64,000 bases of DNA, taken from contig JAJQRA010000030.1 in assembly GCA_046533095.1 (NCBI GenBank), forward strand, positions 269,034-333,033, written 5' to 3'. The stretch comes from ZAX-1 sp046533095 (lineage in GTDB: Bacteria > Bacillota > Clostridia > Lachnospirales > Lachnospiraceae). The position numbers and the translations under genes were made by a program. Positions within the stretch are counted from its first letter, which is position 1, and each line of letters opens with the position of its first letter. Below the pieces are notes generated by a model, which did no database searches, had not been told where the DNA came from, and saw only the letters and a list, made by a program, of their open reading frames with translations. Positions 50,451 through 58,608 of this stretch are shown piece by piece.

Positions 50451-51374
50451 GTGGGAACTAGTGAGAAAATCGAGAAAACCAAACCAAAGAAAAAACCAAA
50501 GCATAGAATCAGTGCTACGCCATATCTGTTTCTTTCCCCAACAATCATATTGATGTTTATATTATTGGTGCTGCCTATTGTTTTGGTTATAACCTATTCT
50601 TTTTACAACAATGCGATTGTTGTTAAGGATCCTGTATTTGTTGGATTTGATAATTATAGGAAGATATTCGCGGATGCCAAATTTTTTAAAGCTGTAAAAA
50701 ATACAGCTTTCTTTGCGATCGTCAGTGTAATCGCGCACATCGCTTTGGGCATGGGCTTTGCGTTGTTGCTTAATTCCAAATATTTCAAAAAAAGAACGAA
50801 AACAATCGCCAGGGTAATCTATATTCTACCATGGGTGTTTACCGCATCGGTAATCGCCATCCTTTGGAAATTAATGCTATAGCCTCAAGGGATAGTTAAT
50901 TACCTTTTATCATTTGTAAATCTGGCAACAAGGAACACGGAGTGGCTCAGTTCTAGAACGTTGGCTTTGTATGCAATTACCTTTGTAAACATATGGTGCG
51001 GTTATCCATTTTATATGATTAGTTTATTAGCAGGGTTACAGGGCGTTTCGGGTGATTTGTATGAAAGCGCGGCGTTAGATGGCGCAACTACGTGGAAGAG
51101 ATTTGTGCATATTACAATCCCACAGCTAATGCCGGTCATTATCAGTATCACGCTATTGGATTTTGTCTGGTCTATACAATCGTTTGCCGTTATTTGGATG
51201 CTAACCGGTGGAGGACCCGTAAATAATACACAGACATTAAGTATTTACATTTATAAATTTGCATTTAATAGCAGTCAATATGCGCTTGCGTCGACAGTGG
51301 CAGTTATAACATTGATTATCTGCGTTATATTAGCTGTCATATATGCTAAGAATCAAAAGAAAGCGAGGGACTAG
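50451..51374 (+). pseudogene. Sugar ABC transporter permease (MalF-type) interrupted by an in-frame TAG
   Basis: The likely start is GTG 50451 after GGAG; ATG 50385, inside the hairpin, is an alternative. The frame reads a normal MalF/UgpA-type permease (YLFLSPTIILMFILLVLPIV; ARVIYILPWVFTASVIAILW) up to KLML, then TAG at 50880-50882. It continues in the same frame with PQGIVNYLLSFVNLAT and the EAA loop YESAALDGATTWKRFVHITIP to the stop at 51372-51374. One codon change separates it from an intact gene of about 307 residues. Either the transporter is inactive, or the stop is suppressed or a sequencing error. Together with the truncated binding protein, inactivation is the likelier reading. The next gene begins 2 bp after its end. 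Confidence 0.85.
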
Positions 51375-51376
51375 TA

Positions 51377-52213
51377 ATGGTAGGGGAAAATAAAAAATAT
51401 ATGAAAGTCCTCGTTTCTATTTTGCTTATACTAGGAGGACTATTTGCAGGATTTCCTGTGCTATGGATGTTTCTTTCCTCGTTGAAGTCGAACAGACAAA
51501 TATTTGTTTGGCCACCGACATTTATTGATTCTACTTTTAGTTTGGATTCCTATGTGGCTATCTTAACAGATCCAACCAAAGTGCGTTATTTCCTTAACAG
51601 CTATCTTGTATCCGCAGTAGTGGTGGTATTAACCTTAGCGATAGGAATCATGGCCGCATATGCATTCAGTCGCTTTGATTTTCCTTTTAAGGGTCTGATT
51701 AATACAACTATAATTAGTGTACAGGCGATACCGCCCATCGTATTGCTGATACCATATATGAGTTTAATCGTATCATTGAAGTTATTTAATACATATGCCG
51801 CATTGATGTTGACTTACTTGGTATTTACACTCCCATATTGTATTCTCATGGTCACGGCCTACTTTAACACGCTATCGACAGATTTGGACGAGGCGGTGAT
51901 GATAGATGGTGGATCACGATTCGTAGTTATATGGAAGATACTTGTTCCTATATCAGTACCAGGACTCATATCTGTGGGAATGTATACATTTATGCAGTCA
52001 TGGAATGAGTACTTGTTTGCACTGACGCTCACAAAAACATCTGAAATGCGTACAGTGCCTGTAGGCATCAACCTGTTGATGGGCCAGCATTCATATGATT
52101 GGAGCCAGATGATGGCTATGAGTTTTATTGGTTCATTGCCTATTCTACTGTTGGTTATCGTGTTCCAGAAATATTTTATTGCCGGTATGTCTTCTGGAGC
52201 GGTAAAAGGATAA
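51377..52213 (+). CDS. Sugar ABC transporter permease (MalG-type)
   Basis: A 278-residue intact inner permease with six hydrophobic helices (VLVSILLILGGLFAGFPVLW; YLVSAVVVVLTLAIGIMAA and others). The EAA motif for ATPase contact is DEAVMIDGGSRFVVIWKILV, and a family-typical ending is YFIAGMSSGAVKG. It would pair with the interrupted permease upstream and an unlinked MsmX-type ATPase, as no ATPase gene is present here. The carried sugar is unknown; the following aldolase and kinase genes suggest a sugar that ends up as a ketose phosphate. It is followed after 22 bp by the first aldolase gene. Confidence 0.9.
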   Translation: MVGENKKYMKVLVSILLILGGLFAGFPVLWMFLSSLKSNRQIFVWPPTFIDSTFSLDSYVAILTDPTKVRYFLNSYLVSAVVVVLTLAIGIMAAYAFSRFDFPFKGLINTTIISVQAIPPIVLLIPYMSLIVSLKLFNTYAALMLTYLVFTLPYCILMVTAYFNTLSTDLDEAVMIDGGSRFVVIWKILVPISVPGLISVGMYTFMQSWNEYLFALTLTKTSEMRTVPVGINLLMGQHSYDWSQMMAMSFIGSLPILLLVIVFQKYFIAGMSSGAVKG

Positions 52214-52235
52214 ATTAAAATCAAAGGAGATCATT

Positions 52236-53099
52236 ATGTTAGTAAATTTAAAAGAGATTTTAGAGGTTGCAAATAAAAATAATTTTGCGGTTCCTGCGTT
52301 CAATACTTCGAGCAATATGATTCTGTCCGGTATCCTAGAAGCGAGTGAAGAGCTACAGTCTCCGTTGATTGTCGCAATTCATCCGGATGAACTACATTTT
52401 GTGAGGCCATCATTTGTGAAAGCGGTTGTTGAAGAGGCTCATAATGCCAGCATACCAGTATGCATCCATTTAGATCACGGCGCTTCTTTTGAACAGGTAA
52501 TAGAAGCGATTCAGTGCGGATATACATCTGTAATGATTGATGCGTCAAAAGAGACTTTTGAAAATAATATAAAGATTTGTAAGCAAGTTGTAGAAGCAGC
52601 GCATGCGGTTAATGTTTCCGTAGAGGGTGAGCTAGGCACAATAGGCAATACAGATTCAAATGAGACCACTCCTCCAGATCAAATACTATATACAGATCCT
52701 GAGCAGGCCAAACAATTTGTAGCAGAAACGAAGATAGATGCTCTTGCTGTGGCGATAGGTACTTCTCATGGAATATATCCGAAAGATAAAAAACCGGAAT
52801 TGCGTATTGATATATTGGATTTGATTAAAAAGGCTGTCGATATTCCTTTGGTTTTGCATGGTGGCTCTTCCAATAAGGATACGGAAATTGCAAAATCTGT
52901 AGAGCACGGCGTTAACAAGATTAATATTTCCAGCGATATCAAGGATCCTTTCTATCGCAAATGTAGGGAAGTTCTAAAAGATGACGCTATCAGAGAACCC
53001 AATCTTATTTATCCCGCCTGCATAGAAGTATTAAAGGATGCCGCAAAAGATAAGATCCGTTTATTCCATTCCGATGGAAAAGCCAATTTGTATCGATAG
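52236..53099 (+). CDS. Class II ketose-bisphosphate aldolase, copy 1
   Basis: A 287-residue zinc-dependent aldolase of the FbaA/GatY/KbaY family. It shows the metal-binding HLDHGASFEQVIEAI, SVMIDASK, VSVEGELGTIGNTDSNE, the second metal-ligand segment AIGTSHGIYP, and VLHGGSS with KINISSD for phosphate binding. It would cleave fructose- or tagatose-type 1,6-bisphosphates to triose phosphates; which epimer cannot be told. AAAGGAG precedes the ATG. It lies in a run permease - aldolase - ADP-dependent kinase - aldolase - ADP-dependent kinase. The neighbouring kinase could make its bisphosphate substrate. Confidence 0.88.
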   Translation: MLVNLKEILEVANKNNFAVPAFNTSSNMILSGILEASEELQSPLIVAIHPDELHFVRPSFVKAVVEEAHNASIPVCIHLDHGASFEQVIEAIQCGYTSVMIDASKETFENNIKICKQVVEAAHAVNVSVEGELGTIGNTDSNETTPPDQILYTDPEQAKQFVAETKIDALAVAIGTSHGIYPKDKKPELRIDILDLIKKAVDIPLVLHGGSSNKDTEIAKSVEHGVNKINISSDIKDPFYRKCREVLKDDAIREPNLIYPACIEVLKDAAKDKIRLFHSDGKANLYR

Positions 53100-53215
53100 A
53101 TTTATGAAGTATGAGATGAAAAAGACATATGGAGAAAGGGTGAAAAGCTTCTCTTTTCACTTATCTATTTGTGGCAGTATCACGAGTTTCCCGTGATATG
53201 CAATGGGGTGTAATA

Positions 53216-54424
53216 ATGGGCGAGAAAATTGCTGTTGGTTTTCATACTTGTATGGATTTTGAGCTTGAGTGGAGCAAGGATACAATTGAAAATTTAATTC
53301 GGAAATATCAAATACAAGATTCAGAGATTATGGCGAAAGATGTCATTTGTTCAGAAAGGGAGATGGTCATTGCATCCCTAGACTATATGAAGTCTGGTAC
53401 CGGCGGGGAAATGGTACCAAAAGATCCAAAGACGTGTGTTGAGTTTGCCAATAATTTTCATTATGAAATAACAATTGGAGGTACAGCCACGCGAGCGGCA
53501 ATGGCCATACAGAAAATTGGCTACAGCAGTGTCGTTCATATGTGTTGTTTTAATGAGGAAATGAAAAAACGACTGCCCAAGGGCATCCGTTATATTTCAA
53601 GCGTAGGTGTACTGAAAACAAAAAATCCACATGTGGTCTTACAGTATCCTAGCAACACTCACATTTTGGCAAATGATATAGATTTTGTCACCCCAAGAGA
53701 AAACCGGGTGATGTATTCAAATGATATTGAGGGTATACAAATGAAATTGACAGAGGGTTTTATTCCTCTAATTCAGGATGCGGAAGTGTTTTTGCTGTCA
53801 TGCTTTAGTGAGGTTTTGGATTTTCAGATATTAGAAGATAGAATAAACACGACAAAGAAAATTCTGAAAAGCCTTCCCTCAAATGCAATTGTTGTCATGG
53901 AAGATGGCGACTATGTCGTAAAAAAACATAGGGAGTATGTTCATAGGGAACTAAAAGATTTTGTTGATATATTAAGTATGAATGAAGATGAGCTGCAAAC
54001 CTATATAGGGCAGAGAATCAATATACTGAATCCGGATGAAGTTTTGAACGCTGTCAAACATATGCACGAATTTGTGCACATCCGATATATTTTGATCCAC
54101 TCATCAAAATGGGCTTTGCTGTATGGAGAAAATCCTGGATTTGCCAAGCAGGCTTTGGAGTCCGGAGTAGCCATGTCGGCGACGAGATTTCGGATAGGCG
54201 ATATTTTTGCTAAAAAAGACTTTGAAGAATCAAAAGTCCTAGCATCAAGTGAAGAGAGCACGGAGTTTTGCAGACGCATAGCAGAAATCGGCAATGGCCA
54301 TATATGCTGTGTTCCGGCAAAAGATTTGACTTTTGTAGAGAAACCGACCTCGGTGGGTTTGGGAGATTATTTTGCAGGCGGATTATTGCCGAAGTTAACT
54401 TCTAAGTATAGACAAGCTCTATAG
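53216..54424 (+). CDS. ADP-dependent phosphofructokinase/glucokinase family protein, copy 1
   Basis: About 402 residues from ATG 53216, after GGGGTG. It fits the ADP-dependent glucokinase/phosphofructokinase fold: an early substrate segment (AVGFHTCMDFELEW), ITIGGTATRAAMAIQKIGY, VLQYPSNTHILAN, VFLLSCFSEV, ILSMNEDELQTYIG, and the C-terminal catalytic GxGD loop in SVGLGDYFAGGLL. Enzymes of this family use ADP as phosphate donor; they are classical in archaea and less common in bacteria. Sugar specificity is unknown, though linkage to class II aldolases favours a ketose phosphate. A small ATCACG/CGTGAT hairpin lies between it and the first aldolase gene. A second copy is at 55590-56780. Confidence 0.83.
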   Translation: MGEKIAVGFHTCMDFELEWSKDTIENLIRKYQIQDSEIMAKDVICSEREMVIASLDYMKSGTGGEMVPKDPKTCVEFANNFHYEITIGGTATRAAMAIQKIGYSSVVHMCCFNEEMKKRLPKGIRYISSVGVLKTKNPHVVLQYPSNTHILANDIDFVTPRENRVMYSNDIEGIQMKLTEGFIPLIQDAEVFLLSCFSEVLDFQILEDRINTTKKILKSLPSNAIVVMEDGDYVVKKHREYVHRELKDFVDILSMNEDELQTYIGQRINILNPDEVLNAVKHMHEFVHIRYILIHSSKWALLYGENPGFAKQALESGVAMSATRFRIGDIFAKKDFEESKVLASSEESTEFCRRIAEIGNGHICCVPAKDLTFVEKPTSVGLGDYFAGGLLPKLTSKYRQAL

Positions 54425-54463
54425 GAACTAATCGTAGAATATTTTCAAAAAGGAGAAATTAGA

Positions 54464-55306
54464 ATGTCATTAACCCCTTACAATGAAATACTAAGTTATG
54501 CAAAAGAACATCATTTTACAGTAGGTGCATTTAATTCTTATAATATGGAAAGTCTGCAAGCACTTGTTGCAGCGGCGGATAAAAAAGATGTTCCCTTGAT
54601 TGTGCAAACATATCATGCACACATGGAGTATGCGGGAGCGGATTATATGCAGGCCATTGCCCAGATTGCGTCCAACCATACAAAGGTAAAAATCGCTTTG
54701 GGACTGGATCATGGGAAGACTTTTGAACAGGCAAGACGATGCATTGAAGCAGGATACTCGGGTGTTATGATTGACCTGGCAAGCGAAGATTATGACTACA
54801 ATGTGGCAGAAACAAAAAAAGTCGTGGCGTTGGCACATGCAAAAGGCGTATCCGTTGAAGCGGAACTTGGTAAGATATTTGACGCAAACCAGACTCCGGA
54901 AGAAATTGCTACCGGATATACGGATCCTACTGTTGCACGCAATTTTGTAGAGGCAACGAAAATAGACTGCCTGGCGGTTTCTATCGGTACTGCTCATGGC
55001 TTTTATACCCATACACCCAAGGTGAATTTTGATCTTCTTGAAGAATTGCTCAAAGTCATACCCTGTCCTGTCGTGGTACATGGTGGCAGTTACACGCCGG
55101 ATGAAGATGTTTTGCGAATGGTTAAAATGGGCATTGCAAAGCTGAATGTGGGTGGAGAATTCTTTGCAGCCTACAAAACCACACTGAATAAGCTGTTAAA
55201 TGAAAATATTGACATCGAAGTGATTGATGCCATGTTGGCAGCGCGAAATGCTGTACAGGCGGTAGCCGAAAAGAAAATAGATCTTTTAACTGCGTATAGG
55301 GCATAA
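54464..55306 (+). CDS. Class II ketose-bisphosphate aldolase, copy 2
   Basis: A 280-residue class II aldolase paralogous to copy 1 but clearly diverged. It has GLDHGKTFEQARRCIEAGY, GVMIDLASEDYDYN, VSVEAELGKIFDANQ, AVSIGTAHGFYTHTP, VVVHGGSYTPDED and KLNVGGEFF. The metal-binding histidines in LDHG, TAHG and VHGG are present. The shorter loop after AELGK and the SEDYDYN segment recall tagatose-bisphosphate or other ketose-bisphosphate aldolases more than canonical FbaA. AAAGGAGAA precedes the ATG. Its 3' end is repeated downstream in a 46-bp array. Confidence 0.87.
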   Translation: MSLTPYNEILSYAKEHHFTVGAFNSYNMESLQALVAAADKKDVPLIVQTYHAHMEYAGADYMQAIAQIASNHTKVKIALGLDHGKTFEQARRCIEAGYSGVMIDLASEDYDYNVAETKKVVALAHAKGVSVEAELGKIFDANQTPEEIATGYTDPTVARNFVEATKIDCLAVSIGTAHGFYTHTPKVNFDLLEELLKVIPCPVVVHGGSYTPDEDVLRMVKMGIAKLNVGGEFFAAYKTTLNKLLNENIDIEVIDAMLAARNAVQAVAEKKIDLLTAYRA

Positions 55307-55455
55307 TTAATTGAAGAGGAAAATAGATCTTTTAACTGAGTATAGGGCATAACTAATTGAAGAGGAAAATAGATCTTTTAACTGCGTATAGGGCATAACT
55401 AATTGAAGAGGAAAATAGATCTTTTAACTGCGTATAAGAATATAATTAATTGAAG
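55273..55455 (+). repeat. 46-bp tandem repeat made from the 3' end of aldolase copy 2
   Basis: gaaaatagatcttttaactg occurs at 55273 (inside the gene) and then every 46 bp (55319, 55365, 55411). Each unit includes the cgtatagggcataa stop region and an aattgaagag spacer. Because 46 is not a multiple of 3 and each copy carries stops, it does not extend the protein. Confidence 0.92.
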
Positions 55456-55478
55456 AAGACAACATATTTAAAGGGATT

Positions 55479-55511
55479 GCAACGATTCAGAAGGTACAAT
55501 TGAATCGTTGC
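55479..55511 (+). promoter_or_regulatory. Perfect 11-bp inverted repeat upstream of the second ADP-dependent kinase
   Basis: GCAACGATTCA (55479-55489) pairs with TGAATCGTTGC (55501-55511). A third half-site-like tattgaatcgtta lies near 55560, just before the kinase ribosome binding site. It could be a terminator-like stem or an operator. The taacgattcag core also appears near 705 and 15255. Confidence 0.5.
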
Positions 55512-55589
55512 GATTTATGCACATAATTAAGTTGCAAAAAACACCTCGCATTGTAGGGGTATTGAATCGTTACAGGGGATTTTCATATT

Positions 55590-56780
55590 ATGAAAGAAAA
55601 AATAATTCTAGGACTTGGAGACAATATCGATTATGAAATTGCATGGGATTCTAAGGTTTTAGAGAGGTGCGTTGATCAATATCAGATTCTTGATGAAGAG
55701 CTATCAACAGAGATCAAGATACAAAGTGAGCGCGATTTGGTGGTTTCAATTTTAGGCTTTCTAAAGACGGAAAGCGGTGGGGAACGTTTTGTTGCCAGAC
55801 CGGAAATTATCGAAACGTTTGTTAAGAATTTTCAGTATAAGATTACCTTGGGAGGCACGCCGGTTAGGGCGGCAATTGTCATGAGGAAGCTCGGCTATAC
55901 TTCAGCACTGCATTTAGTAACCATGAATGAACATGTGCGAAGACTGATTCCTCATGACAGTCCTTATGTGAGCAGTGCCAAGGAAGAGAGCTCCTATCCC
56001 CATTTGATTGTACAATTCGGTGCAGAGGCCAAAGTGAAAGCATCTGACATCGATATCTGCACGAGTCGGTCCAATCGCATTATCTATGACAATGATTATG
56101 ACAACATTGTCATGGAATTGAATGAAGATTTTGCAGAGCTAATGACAGGGGCCAAGGTGTTTCTGGTTTCAGGGTTTAACGCGATGCAAAGTAAAGAGCT
56201 GCTGGCCACACGACTCGAAACTCTTTTGAGAATGATGACAAAACTTCCATCGACGACATTGGTCTTTTATGAAGATGCCGGGTTTCATACGGAAGAATTC
56301 AGCGGACAGGTGCGGGCTGCCCTGATAAAGCGCATTGACATTTATAGCCTAAACGAAGACGAGCTGCAAAAATATTTGGAAAGAAAACTGGATTTATTAA
56401 ATCCAAAACAGATGGAACAGGCCTTAAAAGATCTTTATCAGTTGATTCCGGCTCCCCTGCTTGTCGTACATACGAGATATTGGGTACTGGCTTATGGGGA
56501 GAATGCAGGATTTTATGCATCAGCCATAAAAGGCGGCATTACGATGGCTGGCACGCGTTTTCGGTTTGGAGATGATTTTACAGTAGAAGATTATAAGGAA
56601 ACAGAACAGTTTGTATTGCAAGAACAAGGAGTAGTATTTAAAGCTAAGATAGAGGAATTGATGGGGAATAAGGTATGTTGCCTTGCTTGTATCCAGGCGG
56701 ATGAGACCAATGCAACAACCATTGGTTTGGGAGATTCCTTTGTTGGGGGATTTATACCTGCACTTAGTGCGTGTATCTAA
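55590..56780 (+). CDS. ADP-dependent phosphofructokinase/glucokinase family protein, copy 2
   Basis: A 396-residue paralogue of the protein at 53216-54424 with the same layout: LGLGDNIDYEIAWDSKVLER, ITLGGTPVRAAIVMRKLGYT, HLIVQFG, VFLVSGFNAMQS, YSLNEDELQKYLERK, and the GxGD catalytic loop in TIGLGDSFVGGFIPAL. Both copies keep the GGT(A/P)xRAA and NEDEL motifs, so both are likely active. The start ATG has only a weak GGGG site. The alternation of two aldolases and two kinases suggests duplication of an aldolase-kinase pair with later specialisation, possibly for different sugars. Confidence 0.83.
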   Translation: MKEKIILGLGDNIDYEIAWDSKVLERCVDQYQILDEELSTEIKIQSERDLVVSILGFLKTESGGERFVARPEIIETFVKNFQYKITLGGTPVRAAIVMRKLGYTSALHLVTMNEHVRRLIPHDSPYVSSAKEESSYPHLIVQFGAEAKVKASDIDICTSRSNRIIYDNDYDNIVMELNEDFAELMTGAKVFLVSGFNAMQSKELLATRLETLLRMMTKLPSTTLVFYEDAGFHTEEFSGQVRAALIKRIDIYSLNEDELQKYLERKLDLLNPKQMEQALKDLYQLIPAPLLVVHTRYWVLAYGENAGFYASAIKGGITMAGTRFRFGDDFTVEDYKETEQFVLQEQGVVFKAKIEELMGNKVCCLACIQADETNATTIGLGDSFVGGFIPALSACI

Positions 56781-57313
56781 TCCAAATGAAAACATGGAGG
56801 AAGTACAGTTTTATCTAAGCAATCATTTAAGTTCTTTGCAAAAATCCTTTACATTTCGAATAAAAAATGAGATACTTCAATTATAAAAAATCTTAGGACG
56901 GATACGATATTGGAAAATACTAGTGTAGTGTACATCTTTTGCCTAAGCGCAGGATTCTTTATTCTAAAATAACTTCTTTTTTCTAAAGTTTTGATGACAT
57001 TGCCAGACTGCCAGATATCTCCTCAACGATTAAGGTATGCATATCCAAATCCAGTGTTTCACCGCTCATACGAACGAAACCATATGTTTCCATATCGCCT
57101 GTCAATGTCATATCGCTTGTATAATTATAAAAAAAACAAAGACATACCATAAAAAAATCTGATCTATTTTTTGTATAAACTTCCCAATGTAAATTTGTCA
57201 AATCTGCATATACTAGTGAGGTCAAAATCAGCAAAAATGACAAATGAATTTTACGATATATGCATCTGCGAAAGCGGATGATATGTACAAATTGATTGGG
57301 AAAGAGGTGTATT
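56781..57313. other. Intergenic region with repeat fragment
   Basis: Contains a fragment of dispersed repeat B (gcgcaggattctttattct, 56948-56966). On the minus strand a short frame ends ...MTLTGDMETYGFVRMSGETL then DLDMHTLIVEEISGSLAMSS (about 57113 down to 56983). It has protein-like sequence but no ribosome binding site I can support. It may be a small-gene remnant. AT-rich DNA leads to cotJ. Confidence 0.4.
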
Positions 57314-57748
57314 ATGCAAAAAGATGGAAAGCAGACATTAGCGATTGCCAGTGTACCATGCCAAGCGTGGGCGCAGGTATATGAGCAGGATACTGCCCTT
57401 TGTAAAGGTACGATTTTTCCGGAGTTGAACATGCCGTTTTTTGTTGTTGATTCACCGGATGAAAAAGCGTGTGCAAAGAAGCTTACCGAGCAGGAGCAGC
57501 TTATGGAGCAAATCAATGAAGTTTCTTTTTTGCTAAATGATTTGGTATTATATATTGATACGCATGAAACACAGCCGGAGGCATTAAAGCTATTCCATGA
57601 AAAAGGAAAAGAGCGGGCACAATTAATGGAAACCTTTGCTGCTAAATTCTATCCTTTGACATTGGCATGTATTGCAAAATGTGAGGATCAAGAGCGAATC
57701 AGTTTATGGTCGCAAGGGCCGATTGTGTGGGAAGGAGCGTGCGTGTAG
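57314..57748 (+). CDS. Fused spore-coat protein CotJA-CotJB
   Basis: A 144-residue protein from ATG 57314 behind GAGGTG. Residues about 8-45 match CotJA (LAIASVPCQAWAQVYEQD; CKGTIFPELNMPFFV), normally a separate short protein. Residues about 60-130 match CotJB (QEQLMEQINEVSFLLNDL; VLYIDTHETQPEALKLFHEK; the aromatic/proline-containing end AAKFYPLT). The linker is an acidic/lysine stretch. In Bacillus and most Clostridia cotJA, cotJB and cotJC are three genes of one sporulation operon; here the first two are joined in one frame. It is directly followed by cotJC with no intergenic base, so the operon order is kept. Expression would be expected in the mother cell. Confidence 0.82.
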   Translation: MQKDGKQTLAIASVPCQAWAQVYEQDTALCKGTIFPELNMPFFVVDSPDEKACAKKLTEQEQLMEQINEVSFLLNDLVLYIDTHETQPEALKLFHEKGKERAQLMETFAAKFYPLTLACIAKCEDQERISLWSQGPIVWEGACV

Positions 57749-58354
57749 ATGTGGAATTATGAAAAAAGGCTGCAATATCCGGTAAAAATAACGAAAACCT
57801 GTCCGAAAACAGCACAGCTGATTATCAGTCAGTATGGCGGGCCCGATGGTGAACTAGGCGCTTCTATGCGTTATTTGGCGCAACGGTATACGATGCCAGT
57901 CAAATCAGTCGGGGGCCTTTTGACGGATATTGGGACAGAGGAATTGGCACACATGGAAATTATTTGCGCTATGGTATATCAGCTTACGAAAAACCTTACG
58001 CTTGAGCAGGCAAAAACAGCCGGTTTTGATGCCTATTATGTAGACCATACGGCTGGGATATGGCCACAGGCAGCCGCAGGCGTGCCTTTTTCGGCGACTG
58101 GATTTCAATCAAAAGGCGATGCAATCACAGATTTGACCGAAGACTTGGCGGCGGAGCAAAAAGCCCGCACCACGTATGACAATTTGCTAAGGATGATTGA
58201 AGAACCAGAAGTAAGGGAGCCCCTTAAATTTTTAAGGACAAGGGAAATTGTGCATTTTCAACGTTTCGGCGAGGCGTTGGAAAAAACAAAAGAACAATTG
58301 GATGCGAAAAATTTTTACTATTTCAATCCGGAATTTGACAAAAAAATAGTGTAG
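57749..58354 (+). CDS. cotJC: Spore-coat manganese catalase-like protein CotJC
   Basis: A 201-residue ferritin-like protein of the manganese catalase family. It has MWNYEKRLQYPVKITKTCPK, QYGGPDGELGASMRYLAQRY, the metal-ligand helix DIGTEELAHMEIICAMVYQL, and a second pair of ligands in EDLAAEQKARTTYDNLLRM and REIVHFQRFGEAL. The carboxylate and His ligands of a di-manganese site are present. It starts immediately after the CotJA-CotJB stop. The C-terminal segment FNPEFDKKIV is repeated, frameshifted, just beyond the TAG, suggesting the protein once had a longer repeated tail. It confirms that the organism comes from a spore-forming lineage. Confidence 0.93.
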   Translation: MWNYEKRLQYPVKITKTCPKTAQLIISQYGGPDGELGASMRYLAQRYTMPVKSVGGLLTDIGTEELAHMEIICAMVYQLTKNLTLEQAKTAGFDAYYVDHTAGIWPQAAAGVPFSATGFQSKGDAITDLTEDLAAEQKARTTYDNLLRMIEEPEVREPLKFLRTREIVHFQRFGEALEKTKEQLDAKNFYYFNPEFDKKIV

Positions 58355-58460
58355 TTCCGGAATGTAAAACCTTCCATCCAAAATTTGACAAGAAAATGAT
58401 GGAATCTGGGGAATATAAAACGTTCCATCCAAAATTTGGCAAGAAAATGATGGAATCTGA
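58321..58460 (+). repeat. About 51-bp repeats continuing the cotJC 3' end
   Basis: (a/g)aatttg(a/g)caa.aaaatgatgg-type units recur at 58331, 58381 and 58432, spaced 50 and 51 bp. The second and third copies are in phase with each other and read FHPKFDKKMMESGEYKT, while the first carries a one-base deletion that creates the present cotJC stop. Confidence 0.8.
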
Positions 58461-58608
58461 GGAATTGATACAAGATAACACCGATATTCCTTTCATACTG
58501 GATATGGAAATACAGAACGAAAATCTTATGTTCTGGCAATTTTCCATATCTAGTATCTACATAACATGAAATGAAAGCGGATAGGGCCGCGAGCAGGGGA
58601 GATGGAAC

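Noticed and set aside
50880..50960. Two separate permease genes
   Set aside because: Both halves are in the same frame and together form one normal MalF-type permease, so a single interrupted gene explains them better.
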